A stretch of DNA of 17,669 nucleotides from the NCBI GenBank assembly GCA_034409055.1, contig DAOUMU010000519.1, positions 1 through 17,669 on the forward strand, read 5' to 3'. Below the pieces are notes generated by a model that saw only the letters and a list, made by a program, of their open reading frames with translations, made no database searches and was not told the origin of the DNA. A program made the translations under genes and the position numbers. Below, one piece after another: positions 1 to 6,848 of the stretch. Source of the DNA: DAOUMU01 sp034409055. Lineage in GTDB: Bacteria; Chloroflexota; Anaerolineae; 4572-78; J111. Within the stretch, counting starts at the first letter, position 1, and every line of letters begins with the position of its first letter.

Positions 1-127
1 CTATGAATTTGAGCCGGCTCTGGGCTTGGTTGAATGAAAGACCAAAGGCACAGACCCGCCGTTCCAAGTTTCTGGCTCTCGCACCTACTTAACATAAATT
101 CGCCAACAGTATCTTACTAATTGTTAA

Positions 128-345
128 TTGATCACCCCCTCCCGGTCTCCTAAAATCCCCTGGTCCCATAACAAACAGCCCCCTGCCCACCCCGGCCCCT
201 ATCCCCCAATCCCCACTCCCCACTCCCCACTCCCTCATCCTTCATCCTTCATCCTTTCTTCACCCCCCTCATCCCTCATCCTTCATCCCTCATCCTTCCC
301 ACCCCGCACCCTATCCGCACTTCCTGCGGTCGCCCCTTCCCCTTT
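128..345. repeat. pyrimidine-rich simple-repeat tract
   Basis: The plus strand is almost purely C and T here. It is built from tandem short units: CCCCACT repeated about 190-235, then CATCCTT and CATCCCT repeated about 236-300. Reading frames across it give only Pro/Ser/His-rich peptides with no start signal, so it is not coding. It lies downstream of the minus-strand SUMF1-like gene. The rest of the spacer (93-127 and 346-411) shows nothing recognisable. Confidence 0.75.
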
Positions 346-411
346 TAACTCAATTGCCGGTCAGTGATGAAGAATATAACGAAAGACTGGTGTCTGAGTA
401 GGTTGACACAG

Positions 412-1392
412 CTATTCGAAAAGAACTGAACTCTCGACGCAACGAAAGCCAACACTGCGGCTCGTCTCCTCGTGGGGGCCCATAAAACGAAAAGCGCAGC
501 GCACCTGGCTCGGTACGTTGAGCCACGAGCCCCCGCGTACCACCCGGTATCGCCCGGAGGAGGGCCCCGTAGGATCCTCGGCAGGCGAACTGCTATAGTA
601 CCAGGCAGCATACCAGTCCGCGACCCATTCCCACACGTTACCGGCCATATCCCCCGCCCCACACCAACTGACACCGCCGGTGTAACTCCCCACCGGCGCA
701 GTATCCGCATAGCCATCATCAACCGTCCCATCCGCCTGGTCAAGATAACAGTTGACATCACAGTAATTTAGCTTTGTCCCGTCGAACGTATCCCCCCAGG
801 GGAACTGCCTCCCATCCGGTCCCCGGGCCGCATACTCCCACTCCGCCTCTGTCGGCAGCCGCGCCCCGGCCCACTCACAGTAAGCCGCCGCTTGGTGCCA
901 ACTGACATAGATCACCGGGTAGTCATCATAAGCGCTGTCGTCGTAGTACCTATCACGGCTGTACGAACTGGTCAACTCGGGTGGGTCGCAGATCCCCGCT
1001 TCCACACACTGTCGATACTGACCGTTGGTCACCTCCGTCCGGTCGATCCAGAAGCTGTTCAGGATCACGGTGTGCGCCGGTTGTTCACCTGCAAAATCCC
1101 CCCACGGGCAGTCGTCGCGATACGGTGTGCACAACTCTATCGCCCCGCCCACCGCTTCGTCGTCGCTACCCATCGTGAACTCCCCGCCCGGCACGTAGAC
1201 CATGACCATGCCGTCGGCGGGGCGGGTCCAGGTGTCGCCCCGGGAAGAGCCTTCGGGAGTTGGCTCCTCAATAGGTTCTACAGTTGGCGGCCCGGTTGGG
1301 ACTGGATTGGGCAGCGAGCCACAAGCGCTAAACCCATTCACCACGAGGATCAGCAGGGCTACAACAAGGAACGACAGAATAAGCTTCTTCAT
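412..1392 (-). CDS. SUMF1/FGE-fold lipoprotein without the catalytic cysteines
   Basis: The product is a 326-residue exported protein. The ATG at 1392 is chosen over longer frames because AGGAGGT precedes it at good spacing and it opens a lipoprotein signal: MKK, a hydrophobic run to about residue 22, then lipobox FSAC with Cys24. A Pro/Glu/Thr-rich linker (28-60) leads to a full formylglycine-generating-enzyme fold (about 60-320). Its hallmarks are VPGGEFTMGSD, DRTEVTNGQY, LPTEAEWEYAARG, FPWGD, DMAGNVWEWVADWY, RVVRGGSW and VGFRC. True aerobic FGEs carry a catalytic Cys pair just after RGGS; here that stretch reads WLNVPSQVRCAFR, so the pair is missing. It is therefore probably a binding or scaffold member of the C-type-lectin-like family, anchored outside the cytoplasmic membrane. 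Its target is unknown. A TTGTCA/TAGAAT promoter lies upstream at 1501-1472. Confidence 0.93.
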   Translation of the reverse strand: MKKLILSFLVVALLILVVNGFSACGSLPNPVPTGPPTVEPIEEPTPEGSSRGDTWTRPADGMVMVYVPGGEFTMGSDDEAVGGAIELCTPYRDDCPWGDFAGEQPAHTVILNSFWIDRTEVTNGQYRQCVEAGICDPPELTSSYSRDRYYDDSAYDDYPVIYVSWHQAAAYCEWAGARLPTEAEWEYAARGPDGRQFPWGDTFDGTKLNYCDVNCYLDQADGTVDDGYADTAPVGSYTGGVSWCGAGDMAGNVWEWVADWYAAWYYSSSPAEDPTGPSSGRYRVVRGGSWLNVPSQVRCAFRFMGPHEETSRSVGFRCVESSVLFE

Positions 1393-1471
1393 TTTCCTAC
1401 CTCCTCTGGAAGCTATGTCACAATCACTCCATGCAGCCCAGCCCAAACACCAGCCAGGCATGCTTGAGACG

Positions 1472-1501
1472 ATTCTAACCGGAGCGACCGCCATTTGACA
1501 A
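1472..1501 (-). promoter_or_regulatory. sigma70-like promoter of the SUMF1 lipoprotein gene
   Basis: On the minus strand, TTGTCA (1501-1496) and TAGAAT (1477-1472) are separated by 18 bases. Each matches the consensus at 5 of 6 positions. Transcription would start near 1465 and leave a leader of about 73 bases before the ATG at 1392. This is a match by eye only. Confidence 0.5.
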
Positions 1502-1518
1502 ATTTCAGGATGACCCAC

Positions 1519-1547
1519 TTGACTCCATCCTTTATTCGTGTTATACT
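1519..1547 (+). promoter_or_regulatory. sigma70-like promoter of the RHH-VOC unit
   Basis: TTGACT (1519-1524) and TATACT (1542-1547) are separated by exactly 17 bases, with 5 of 6 matches in each hexamer. The predicted start near 1554 leaves about 90 bases before the ATG at 1646. The -10 box sits inside a small inverted repeat, GTTAT (1540-1544) and ATAAC (1557-1561). That could be an operator, but the arms are too short to be sure. Confidence 0.6.
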
Positions 1548-1645
1548 GGTACACAGATAACAAGATACATCATTACCAAAATAACGTATTGACAGGAGAC
1601 AACGCCTCTAGAACAAACTTTAACTGGCGATAATGGGGAGAAGTG

Positions 1646-1933
1646 ATGACTGTACCCAATGACCAATCAACTGCAAAGCATACCAGAATCAAGGTCGAAC
1701 GCGTCCAGACCGGTGTGCGCATTGAAAAAAGAATGCTGAAAGTGCTTAAGGCGCTGGCAGAATACCTGGATATCTCGTTAGGCGATTTGATAGAGGGAAT
1801 AGTGTTACATGCCTTCGAAGGCAAATCCGCATTTAACGAAGAAATGCTGCAACGGATAGAAACGCTAAAACAAGTTTACCATATGGACTACGATGCCAGC
1901 GCCAGCCACCATCTTTTTGAGGAAGAGACTTAA
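1646..1933 (+). CDS. small ribbon-helix-helix-like protein
   Basis: This 95-residue protein starts at the ATG at 1646, because GGGGAG ends five bases upstream; the GTG just before it is too close. After a short polar N-terminus, residues about 15-50 (HTRIKVERVQTGVRIEKRMLK, continuing KALAEYLDISLGDLIEGIVLHA) read as one beta strand followed by two helices. That is the layout of ribbon-helix-helix DNA-binding proteins, which act as dimers. The acidic C-terminal half has no recognised motif. The stop is 13 bases before the VOC gene and both share one promoter, so it may regulate its own unit. I recognise the sequence type as a widespread small hypothetical protein. The DNA-binding role is inferred from predicted shape. 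Confidence 0.75.
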   Translation: MTVPNDQSTAKHTRIKVERVQTGVRIEKRMLKVLKALAEYLDISLGDLIEGIVLHAFEGKSAFNEEMLQRIETLKQVYHMDYDASASHHLFEEET

Positions 1934-1946
1934 AGGAGCAAGAAGT

Positions 1947-2330
1947 ATGTCTTCATTTAAACCAAAGCATTTAGCTGTTATTAGTTTGCGAGCAGAAGAT
2001 GTGTTAACAGCCGTACATTTTTATCGAGATGTTGTGGGGCTGCCCTTGCTGCCGCGCCACGATCATCGACCAGCTTTCGATTTAGGTGGCCTTTACCTGG
2101 TCATTGTGAAGGGACAGCCTGCTCCAGTTTCAGACTCGGAGTCATCCCGCTTCCCATTACTTGCATTTGCTGTCGAGGATTTAGATAAAGCCATTGAACA
2201 TTTACAAGCCCACAATGTAACCTTACCCTGGGGTATTGAGGCGAAAGAAGAAACACGTTGGGTTATGTTTCACGACCCGGCAGGGAACTTAATTGAATTT
2301 GCTCAATTTAACAAATCTGTTCATACCTAA
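1947..2330 (+). CDS. VOC-superfamily (glyoxalase/bleomycin-resistance-like) protein
   Basis: The product has 127 residues. The ATG at 1947 is preceded by AGGAG (1934-1938); a longer frame from 1893 would overlap the upstream gene and lacks a ribosome site. Two beta-alpha-beta-beta-beta modules are visible: residues 6-55 (KHLAVISLRAEDVLTAVHFY, then DVVGLPLL) and 68-122 (FPLLAFAVEDLDKAIEHL, then HDPAGNLIEF). His8 and Glu117 sit at usual metal-ligand positions. The other two ligand positions are not clearly kept, since the second module begins FPLLAF instead of with His. It could be a metal-dependent lyase or dioxygenase relative, or a ligand-binding protein; the substrate cannot be read. It is the second gene of a two-gene unit that ends at the terminator at 2373-2408. 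Confidence 0.88.
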   Translation: MSSFKPKHLAVISLRAEDVLTAVHFYRDVVGLPLLPRHDHRPAFDLGGLYLVIVKGQPAPVSDSESSRFPLLAFAVEDLDKAIEHLQAHNVTLPWGIEAKEETRWVMFHDPAGNLIEFAQFNKSVHT

Positions 2331-2372
2331 CGCTGTTTCTCTTTGTGAACGTTACCGGGGTGTAACGATGAG

Positions 2373-2408
2373 CGGGATGGTTAGCAAACCGTCCCGTTTT
2401 TAATTTTT
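2373..2408 (+). terminator. intrinsic terminator after the VOC gene
   Basis: Ten-base arms CGGGATGGTT (2373-2382) and AACCGTCCCG (2387-2396) pair with one G-T wobble around an AGCA loop. TTTTTAATTTTT follows. The MFS start lies only 17 bases further on, so the hairpin partly insulates the transporter from the upstream unit, or acts as an attenuator. Confidence 0.8.
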
Positions 2409-2424
2409 GAATCAGGAGTACATG

Positions 2425-3756
2425 ATGACCCAGAAAAACTTAAGAAACGGAATGACCATTTTTTTAATCATCTGGTTAGGGCAATTTGTTTCACTCATCG
2501 GGTCCGGTCTCACCAGTTTTGCCCTGGGCGTATGGGTGTTTGAACGGACCGGTTCAGTCACCCAATTTGCCCTCATCGGGTTGTCCGCTGTGTTACCCCG
2601 TGTTGTCTTATCCCCCCTGGTCGGCCCCCTGGTCGACCGATGGGATCGACGGTGGGCCATGATTATCAGTGACACAGGGGCAGGGCTGAGTACGTTCGTG
2701 ATTGTTCTATTGCTTTTTGTTGGCCGGCTTGAAATTTGGCACATTTATCTGGTTGCCGGCCTTAGTGCCGCCTTCGGCACGGTTCAATGGCCGGCCTATA
2801 TGGCCGCTACAACGCTAATGGTTTCTAAGGCAAAGCTTGGTCGGGCCAACGGTATGGTCCAGTTTGGACAGGCAGCCTCTGAGATTTTGGCGCCGGCCCT
2901 GGCCGGTACCCTTTTACTAACCATCCAGTTACAAGGTGTCATTCTGATCGACTTTGTCACCTTCCTTTTTGCGGTCACTACGCTGCTCCTGGTACGATTT
3001 CCCCAACCCAAACCTACCACCGCCGTTGATAGGCCAGGCTCATGGTGGCATGAAATCACCTATGGTTGGCAATACATCACGGCTCGACAGGGACTATTCG
3101 GTCTCTTGATTTTCCTGGCTGCGGTCAATTTCTTATGGGGGATGGTGGGGGCATTAATCACGCCAATGATCCTCGGTTTCACCTCTAGCGATATACTGGG
3201 CATCATCATCTCCATTGCCGGGGTGGGCATGCTGGTCGGTAGTCTGGTGATGAGTATTTGGGGTGGGCCGCAACCGCGTATCTATGGAGTCCTGAACTTT
3301 GAGTTACTGAGTGGCGCATGTTTCTTGCTGATTGGACTCCGTCCTTCATTTTGGCCGATTGCTCTGGGCGTATTTGGCGCCCACGCCACAATAGCCATCA
3401 TTTACGGCTCTAATCAGGCTATCTGGCAAAGCAAAGTTGCCCCGGACGTGCAAGGACGAGTCTTTGCGACCCAACAAATGATTGCCAGAGCGACCACACC
3501 CCTGGCTTATCTGCTGGCCGGCCCGCTGGCCGAGCGATTATTTGAACCCCTACTGGTCACCAATGGGCTGTTGGCAGGCAGTGTGGGACAAATTATCGGT
3601 GTGGGCGCAGGACGCGGTATCGGTCTGTTGTTTATGGTCATGGGCCTCATAAAAATCATTGTCTCATTGGCCGGCTATCTTCACCCAAGCATACGTTTTG
3701 TAGAAGATGAATTGCCAGATGCAGTTGTTGAGAGGTCAAGTGCATTGTCTGTATAG
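2425..3756 (+). CDS. MFS exporter, DHA3 (macrolide-efflux-like) type
   Basis: This 443-residue inner-membrane transporter has about twelve hydrophobic segments. Two adjacent ATG codons (2422 and 2425) follow AGGAG at 2414-2418; the second has better spacing and is chosen. Family marks are the opening IWLGQFVSLIGSGLTSFALG, the loop between helices 2 and 3 with GPLVDRWDRRWAM (the basic MFS signature), FGTVQWPAYMAATTLMV, and LGRANGMVQFGQAASEILAPALAG. These fit the DHA3 group, proton-driven exporters that include macrolide and siderophore efflux proteins. The substrate is not predictable. Length is normal for the family. No separate promoter is obvious between the terminator upstream and the start, so it may depend on readthrough or on a promoter inside the VOC gene. 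Confidence 0.92.
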   Translation: MTQKNLRNGMTIFLIIWLGQFVSLIGSGLTSFALGVWVFERTGSVTQFALIGLSAVLPRVVLSPLVGPLVDRWDRRWAMIISDTGAGLSTFVIVLLLFVGRLEIWHIYLVAGLSAAFGTVQWPAYMAATTLMVSKAKLGRANGMVQFGQAASEILAPALAGTLLLTIQLQGVILIDFVTFLFAVTTLLLVRFPQPKPTTAVDRPGSWWHEITYGWQYITARQGLFGLLIFLAAVNFLWGMVGALITPMILGFTSSDILGIIISIAGVGMLVGSLVMSIWGGPQPRIYGVLNFELLSGACFLLIGLRPSFWPIALGVFGAHATIAIIYGSNQAIWQSKVAPDVQGRVFATQQMIARATTPLAYLLAGPLAERLFEPLLVTNGLLAGSVGQIIGVGAGRGIGLLFMVMGLIKIIVSLAGYLHPSIRFVEDELPDAVVERSSALSV

Positions 3757-3773
3757 GCGAGAATTTGCAGGAT

Positions 3774-3801
3774 TTGCTACTGGCAGATATTGCGCTATAA
3801 T
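3774..3801 (+). promoter_or_regulatory. promoter of the ykkC-riboswitch transcript
   Basis: A perfect TATAAT (3796-3801) lies 16 bases after TTGCTA (3774-3779, 4 of 6 to consensus). Transcription would start near 3808, just before the riboswitch core. This agreement of independent signals makes the promoter credible. Confidence 0.65.
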
Positions 3802-3810
3802 AACATTGTC

Positions 3811-3907
3811 GACCTGAGTGACTAGGGTTCCGCTGCAACAGCAGGCCTGGACCGAGCGTCACAAAAGCCAGCGTGCGTAGCACCTTATCGGATAAAAGCC
3901 GGGAGGG
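3811..3907 (+). promoter_or_regulatory. ykkC-class riboswitch, guanidine-I-like
   Basis: The conserved blocks of the ykkC leader are present in order: ACTAGGGTTCCG (3821-3832), a variable hairpin CTGC-AACA-GCAG (3833-3844), CTGGACCGAGCG (3847-3858, consensus CUGGuCCGAGAG), and GGATAAAAGCCGGGAGG (3890-3906, consensus GGAUAAAAGCCCGGGAG with one C fewer). Members of this class bind guanidine (subtype 1), ppGpp, PRPP or (d)ADP (subtype 2). I cannot assign the subtype by eye, but the GGAUAAAAG block and a downstream drug/metabolite-superfamily transporter are compatible with guanidine. After the aptamer, TTAGGTAGGC (3909-3918) can pair with GCCATACCTAA (3928-3938). No T-run follows, so control may act on translation of the gene starting at 3959. 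Confidence 0.88.
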
Positions 3908-3958
3908 GTTAGGTAGGCGCTTAGTTTGCCATACCTAATTGACAAAAGAGGTGCTACG

Positions 3959-4840
3959 ATGCGTTTTTCGCCACGCTTGCGAGCCATTCTCCAGGCGCTT
4001 TTTGTGACGTTTCTCTGGTCTATCTCCTGGGTGTTGATCAAGTTTGCCCTCAATGAAATCCCACCATTAACCTTTGCCGGACTGCGATACACGATAGCCT
4101 TCTTAATCCTGCTGCCCGGCTTATGGAAACACAAGGCTGCCATCCGGGCGCTTTCGGGTAAGACCTGGGGCTGGCTGGCCGCTTTGGGGCTTGTCTTCTA
4201 TACCCTGACTCAGGGCGGCCAATTTCTCACCTTAAATTACCTGGAAGCGGTCACCTTCAGCCTGCTGCTGAACTTCACGACGGTGCTTGTGGCCTTGATC
4301 GGAGCCGTTACCTTACGGGAAGTACCCACCCGCTGGCAAGGGGTTGGCATTTTATTCTTCCTGGCTGGGGTGCTGGTCTATTTCTACCCGGTATTCTTGC
4401 CTGCCGGGCAGGCGCTTGGGTTTTTCTTTGGCGGGATCACGGTCTGTGCGAATGCGGTTGCCTCCTTGCTCGGGCGGTCGGTGAATCGCCAGGGCACGAT
4501 TCCCCCCCTGGTCGTCACTGTTATCAGCATGGGTATCGGGGCAATACTTCTATTGGGCATTGGGTTGGTGGGGCAGGGACTGCCACCCCTCAGCCGGACT
4601 GGGTGGGCGATTGTCGGCTGGCTGGCCGTAGTCAACACAGCCCTGGCCTTTACCCTGTGGAATATCACCTTACGCACCCTGACCGCCGTAGAATCAAGCA
4701 TTATCAACAACACCATGCTTGTTCAGATCGCCGTGCTGGCATGGCTGTTTCTGGGTGAACAACTTGACTTGAATGATGTGATCGGCTTATTTCTGGCAAC
4801 AGTGGGCGTTTTGATCGTTCAGATAACCAGCCCCTCATAA
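3959..4840 (+). CDS. EamA-family (DMT superfamily) transporter under ykkC control
   Basis: This is a 293-residue membrane protein with about ten hydrophobic helices in two homologous EamA halves. The first half runs about 5-135 (FLWSISWVLIKFALNEIPPL and FAGLRYTIAFLILLPG) and the second about 150-290 (NTALAFTLWNITLRTL, SSIINNTMLVQIAVLAWLFL, GEQLDL). The ATG at 3959 is preceded by AGAGGTG; a TTG at 3926 would lie in the riboswitch expression platform and is rejected. The family exports or imports small metabolites such as amino acids. The leader RNA points to a metabolite sensed by a ykkC aptamer. If this is guanidine, the protein would be an exporter that does the job usually given to SMR proteins of the same superfamily; that is inference. 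The radical SAM gene follows after 23 bases, probably in the same operon. Confidence 0.92.
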   Translation: MRFSPRLRAILQALFVTFLWSISWVLIKFALNEIPPLTFAGLRYTIAFLILLPGLWKHKAAIRALSGKTWGWLAALGLVFYTLTQGGQFLTLNYLEAVTFSLLLNFTTVLVALIGAVTLREVPTRWQGVGILFFLAGVLVYFYPVFLPAGQALGFFFGGITVCANAVASLLGRSVNRQGTIPPLVVTVISMGIGAILLLGIGLVGQGLPPLSRTGWAIVGWLAVVNTALAFTLWNITLRTLTAVESSIINNTMLVQIAVLAWLFLGEQLDLNDVIGLFLATVGVLIVQITSPS

Positions 4841-4863
4841 ACTCCTCCATTAAGCAGAGGTTC

Positions 4864-5751
4864 TTGTCATTGAGCGTTGAAGAAAAATCGAGCGAACACC
4901 GGTTAATGCTGAAAGTTTTCTGGATTAAGTTCAAAGAACTCCTGCGGAGAGGTAGTGTCTATCCGGCTTTCTTCGACATAACCTCGAAATGCAACCTGAA
5001 ATGTCCCCACTGCTATTTTTTCAGAGGCAGGCAGACCAGAGACCTCTCTTACCAGGAATGGGAGGAACTGTTTGCCCGGTACAAAAGAAACCATATCCAC
5101 CATGTCGTTCTAAGTGGTGGCGAGCCAACTTTGAACAAAGAAGTGATATTCTTGGCCAATCAGTTTTTCCCGATTGTAAACATAGCCACAAACGGTTTAA
5201 TCAAAATCCCACCAGCCATAAAGCATACCATCCTGATTTCGTTGGACGGCCAGCAAGAAACTCACGAAAAAATCAGGGGGAAAGGCACTTTTGGAAAAAT
5301 ATTGGCTAATTACCAGGATGACAAAAGAGTCATATACCGGATGACCATCAACAAACTGAACCTCAACGAAATAGAAGCAGTGATCCAAATTGCCCAACAA
5401 AACAATGTCAGAGGTGTTTCATTTATCATCCATGCCCCTTATCTTGAAAGAGATGCTTTGTGTTTAAATAAAGATGAACTGGAAGAGGTGAGGAGGAAGC
5501 TCTTAGCGGTAATCAAGAGGTACAGACAGTTTGTTTACCTCACGCCGAAAATGCTGAAGGCTATGGTTTACAGTGAGTTCGCCAAAGATTGCAAACTAAG
5601 AGGAAATATAGCCTTGTATTCAGACGGCACACCCAAAAAATGTTCCATGAACAATATCAATTGTGCTACCTGCAAATGCCCAACGCCGGCCTTGCTACAT
5701 ACCTACAAGACGGACTTTAGCACTTTCTTACTTGGGCTTAAATACTACTAA
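4864..5751 (+). CDS. radical SAM protein with a C-terminal cysteine cluster
   Basis: The product has 295 residues. The start is a TTG at 4864, with AGAGG at 4856-4860. A second TTG at 4870 has better spacing, and the first ATG is at 4906. Residues 43-50 (CNLKCPHC) are the CX3CX2C site for the [4Fe-4S] cluster that cleaves S-adenosylmethionine. LSGGEPT (83-89) is the SAM-binding GGE motif, and ISLDGQQETHEKIRG fits the radical SAM barrel. Cys243, 260, 267, 270 and 272 near the end suggest a second cluster, as in a short SPASM-like domain. The substrate is unknown. It follows the riboswitch-controlled EamA gene by 23 bases, so it may share that signal. Codons are visibly more A/T-rich than in EamA, which hints at separate origin. 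Copy A of a palindromic element begins at the stop codon. Confidence 0.9.
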   Translation: MSLSVEEKSSEHRLMLKVFWIKFKELLRRGSVYPAFFDITSKCNLKCPHCYFFRGRQTRDLSYQEWEELFARYKRNHIHHVVLSGGEPTLNKEVIFLANQFFPIVNIATNGLIKIPPAIKHTILISLDGQQETHEKIRGKGTFGKILANYQDDKRVIYRMTINKLNLNEIEAVIQIAQQNNVRGVSFIIHAPYLERDALCLNKDELEEVRRKLLAVIKRYRQFVYLTPKMLKAMVYSEFAKDCKLRGNIALYSDGTPKKCSMNNINCATCKCPTPALLHTYKTDFSTFLLGLKYY

Positions 5752-5960
5752 GGCAGTTCCGAAAAAATACCTGTGCTCGCCTGTGCCCACAGGGCACAGG
5801 CGGGTAATTGTCCCAACTCCGTGAACCCGCAGGACAGGCCCACAGGGCAAGTGACGTGAAGCGTGAAACGTGATGTTTTTACGCCATAAACCCTCACGTT
5901 TCACGTTTTACGCTTCACGCCGTCGAAAGGTTTGGGATGATTTTAATTTCGGAACTCCCT
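5751..5960. mobile_element. palindromic MITE-like element, copy A
   Basis: The ends are inverted: AGGCAGTTCCGAAAA at the left and, read inward from the right, AGGGAGTTCCGAAATTAA. ATTGTCCCAA/ATCATCCCAA are a second inverted pair inside. The core carries alternating CGTGAAA/CGTAAAA-type units, ATGTTTTTACGCCATAAACC, and their inverse. A second copy lies at 14262-14406. Both ends touch genes: the left end shares the last A of the radical SAM stop codon and the right end lies inside the methyltransferase frame. There is no coding capacity, so any movement would need a transposase from elsewhere. The flanks carry TA on both sides, which may be a target duplication, but copy B does not confirm it. 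Confidence 0.8.
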
Positions 5961-6795
5961 TAATGGCTGCATGCACGTTGCAGCAGTAGCCGGCAATCTG
6001 CCCAAAAAGAGACCCATCGTCGGCTGTCAGAAAGACTCTTTGAAGATCATGTGGCGTATGGTGGCTTATGATTTCAAAGCCTCTTGCGGCCAGAAACGAT
6101 TCGATTTTGCCTTCAGCAAGGCCAAACCGGTAAGGCTCCCCCAAACAAGTGACGGCCTTAACCACTTGCCTGGCCCCATAGTAATCCCCAGTTCCTTTTA
6201 TGACCGATTTATAGACATAATCAAAAGCCACGCTGCTCCCCGGCGAACTGTTTCTCCTGATGAAATCGAGGATAGCGCTTACCGTTTCAGGAGTGAGATA
6301 CATTGTCACCCCCTCCCAGATGAAGAGAGTCTGTTGATGTTTATCAAATCCCGCCTCGAACAGGACATTGCCAAGATTATCCCGGTTGAAGTTAATAGGA
6401 ACAAAACTCAACTGCTGGGGAATAACAATATTGGCTCGTTCCAAACATTCTCTTTTCACACGCTGGGTGGCCGGCGCATCCAGTTCGAAAATTCTGGTTC
6501 CTTGAACGTGCTCTTTGAAACGATAGGCTCTGGTATCGTATCCAGCTCCCAGTAATACAATTTGGGGGATATTGTTCTCAAGGGCCTGTAAAAAGATTTG
6601 ATCGAAGAATCTGGTCCGGGCCATCACATATTCATAGAGGCCCGGCAACAGTTTTCTCAGTATCGGCAGCGATATTATAGAGAACTTGAGCAAAAGTTCT
6701 GCGTAACCCGGATAAAATATCCGGGCCAAATCATCTGGGCCACGGAATTGCTCATTTCTCTCCTTGTTCCCACAGACACGGAAGAAGGCCACCAC
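5908..6795 (-). CDS. class I SAM-dependent methyltransferase (TIGR00027/LCM-like), both ends abnormal
   Basis: Counting from the GTG at 6795, the frame gives 295 residues. LLGAGYDTRAYRF (81-93) is the SAM-binding loop, ELDAP (104-108) the acidic ribose-binding strand, and WEGVTMYLTPE (160-170) the conserved block of the leucine-carboxyl-methyltransferase-like group that often acts in natural-product O-methylation. Family similarity extends upstream of the GTG in the same frame (PSTTAGVVAFFR, to about 6840), but a TGA at 6853-6855 closes the frame and no good start with a ribosome site is seen. An ATG at 6856 lies one base out of frame. At the other end, residues 280-295 (GVPKLKSSQTFRRREA) are encoded by copy A of the palindromic element, so the natural C-terminus has been replaced. 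It may be a pseudogene or may be expressed from a non-standard start. Confidence 0.8.
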   Translation of the reverse strand: MVAFFRVCGNKERNEQFRGPDDLARIFYPGYAELLLKFSIISLPILRKLLPGLYEYVMARTRFFDQIFLQALENNIPQIVLLGAGYDTRAYRFKEHVQGTRIFELDAPATQRVKRECLERANIVIPQQLSFVPINFNRDNLGNVLFEAGFDKHQQTLFIWEGVTMYLTPETVSAILDFIRRNSSPGSSVAFDYVYKSVIKGTGDYYGARQVVKAVTCLGEPYRFGLAEGKIESFLAARGFEIISHHTPHDLQRVFLTADDGSLFGQIAGYCCNVHAAIKGVPKLKSSQTFRRREA

Positions 6796-6848
6796 TCCTG
6801 CAGTCGTGGATGGTTGAAATTTGCTCTCTGGGTAGATAATTTGGACCT

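Noticed and set aside
3..92. Open frame MNLSRLWAWLNERPKAQTRR... to a TAA at 90-92, a possible 3' end of an upstream gene
   Set aside because: Only 30 codons are visible, with no recognised motif; chance openness cannot be excluded.
345..761. 138-codon minus-strand frame
   Set aside because: It overlaps the well-supported SUMF1-like gene in another frame and has no ribosome site or motif.
892..1467. 191-codon plus-strand frame opposite the SUMF1-like gene
   Set aside because: It is an antisense shadow of a gene with clear family motifs.
412..1563. Longer 383-codon start for the SUMF1-like gene
   Set aside because: The upstream 57 codons cover the promoter region and lack a ribosome site; the ATG at 1392 opens a lipoprotein signal after AGGAGGT.
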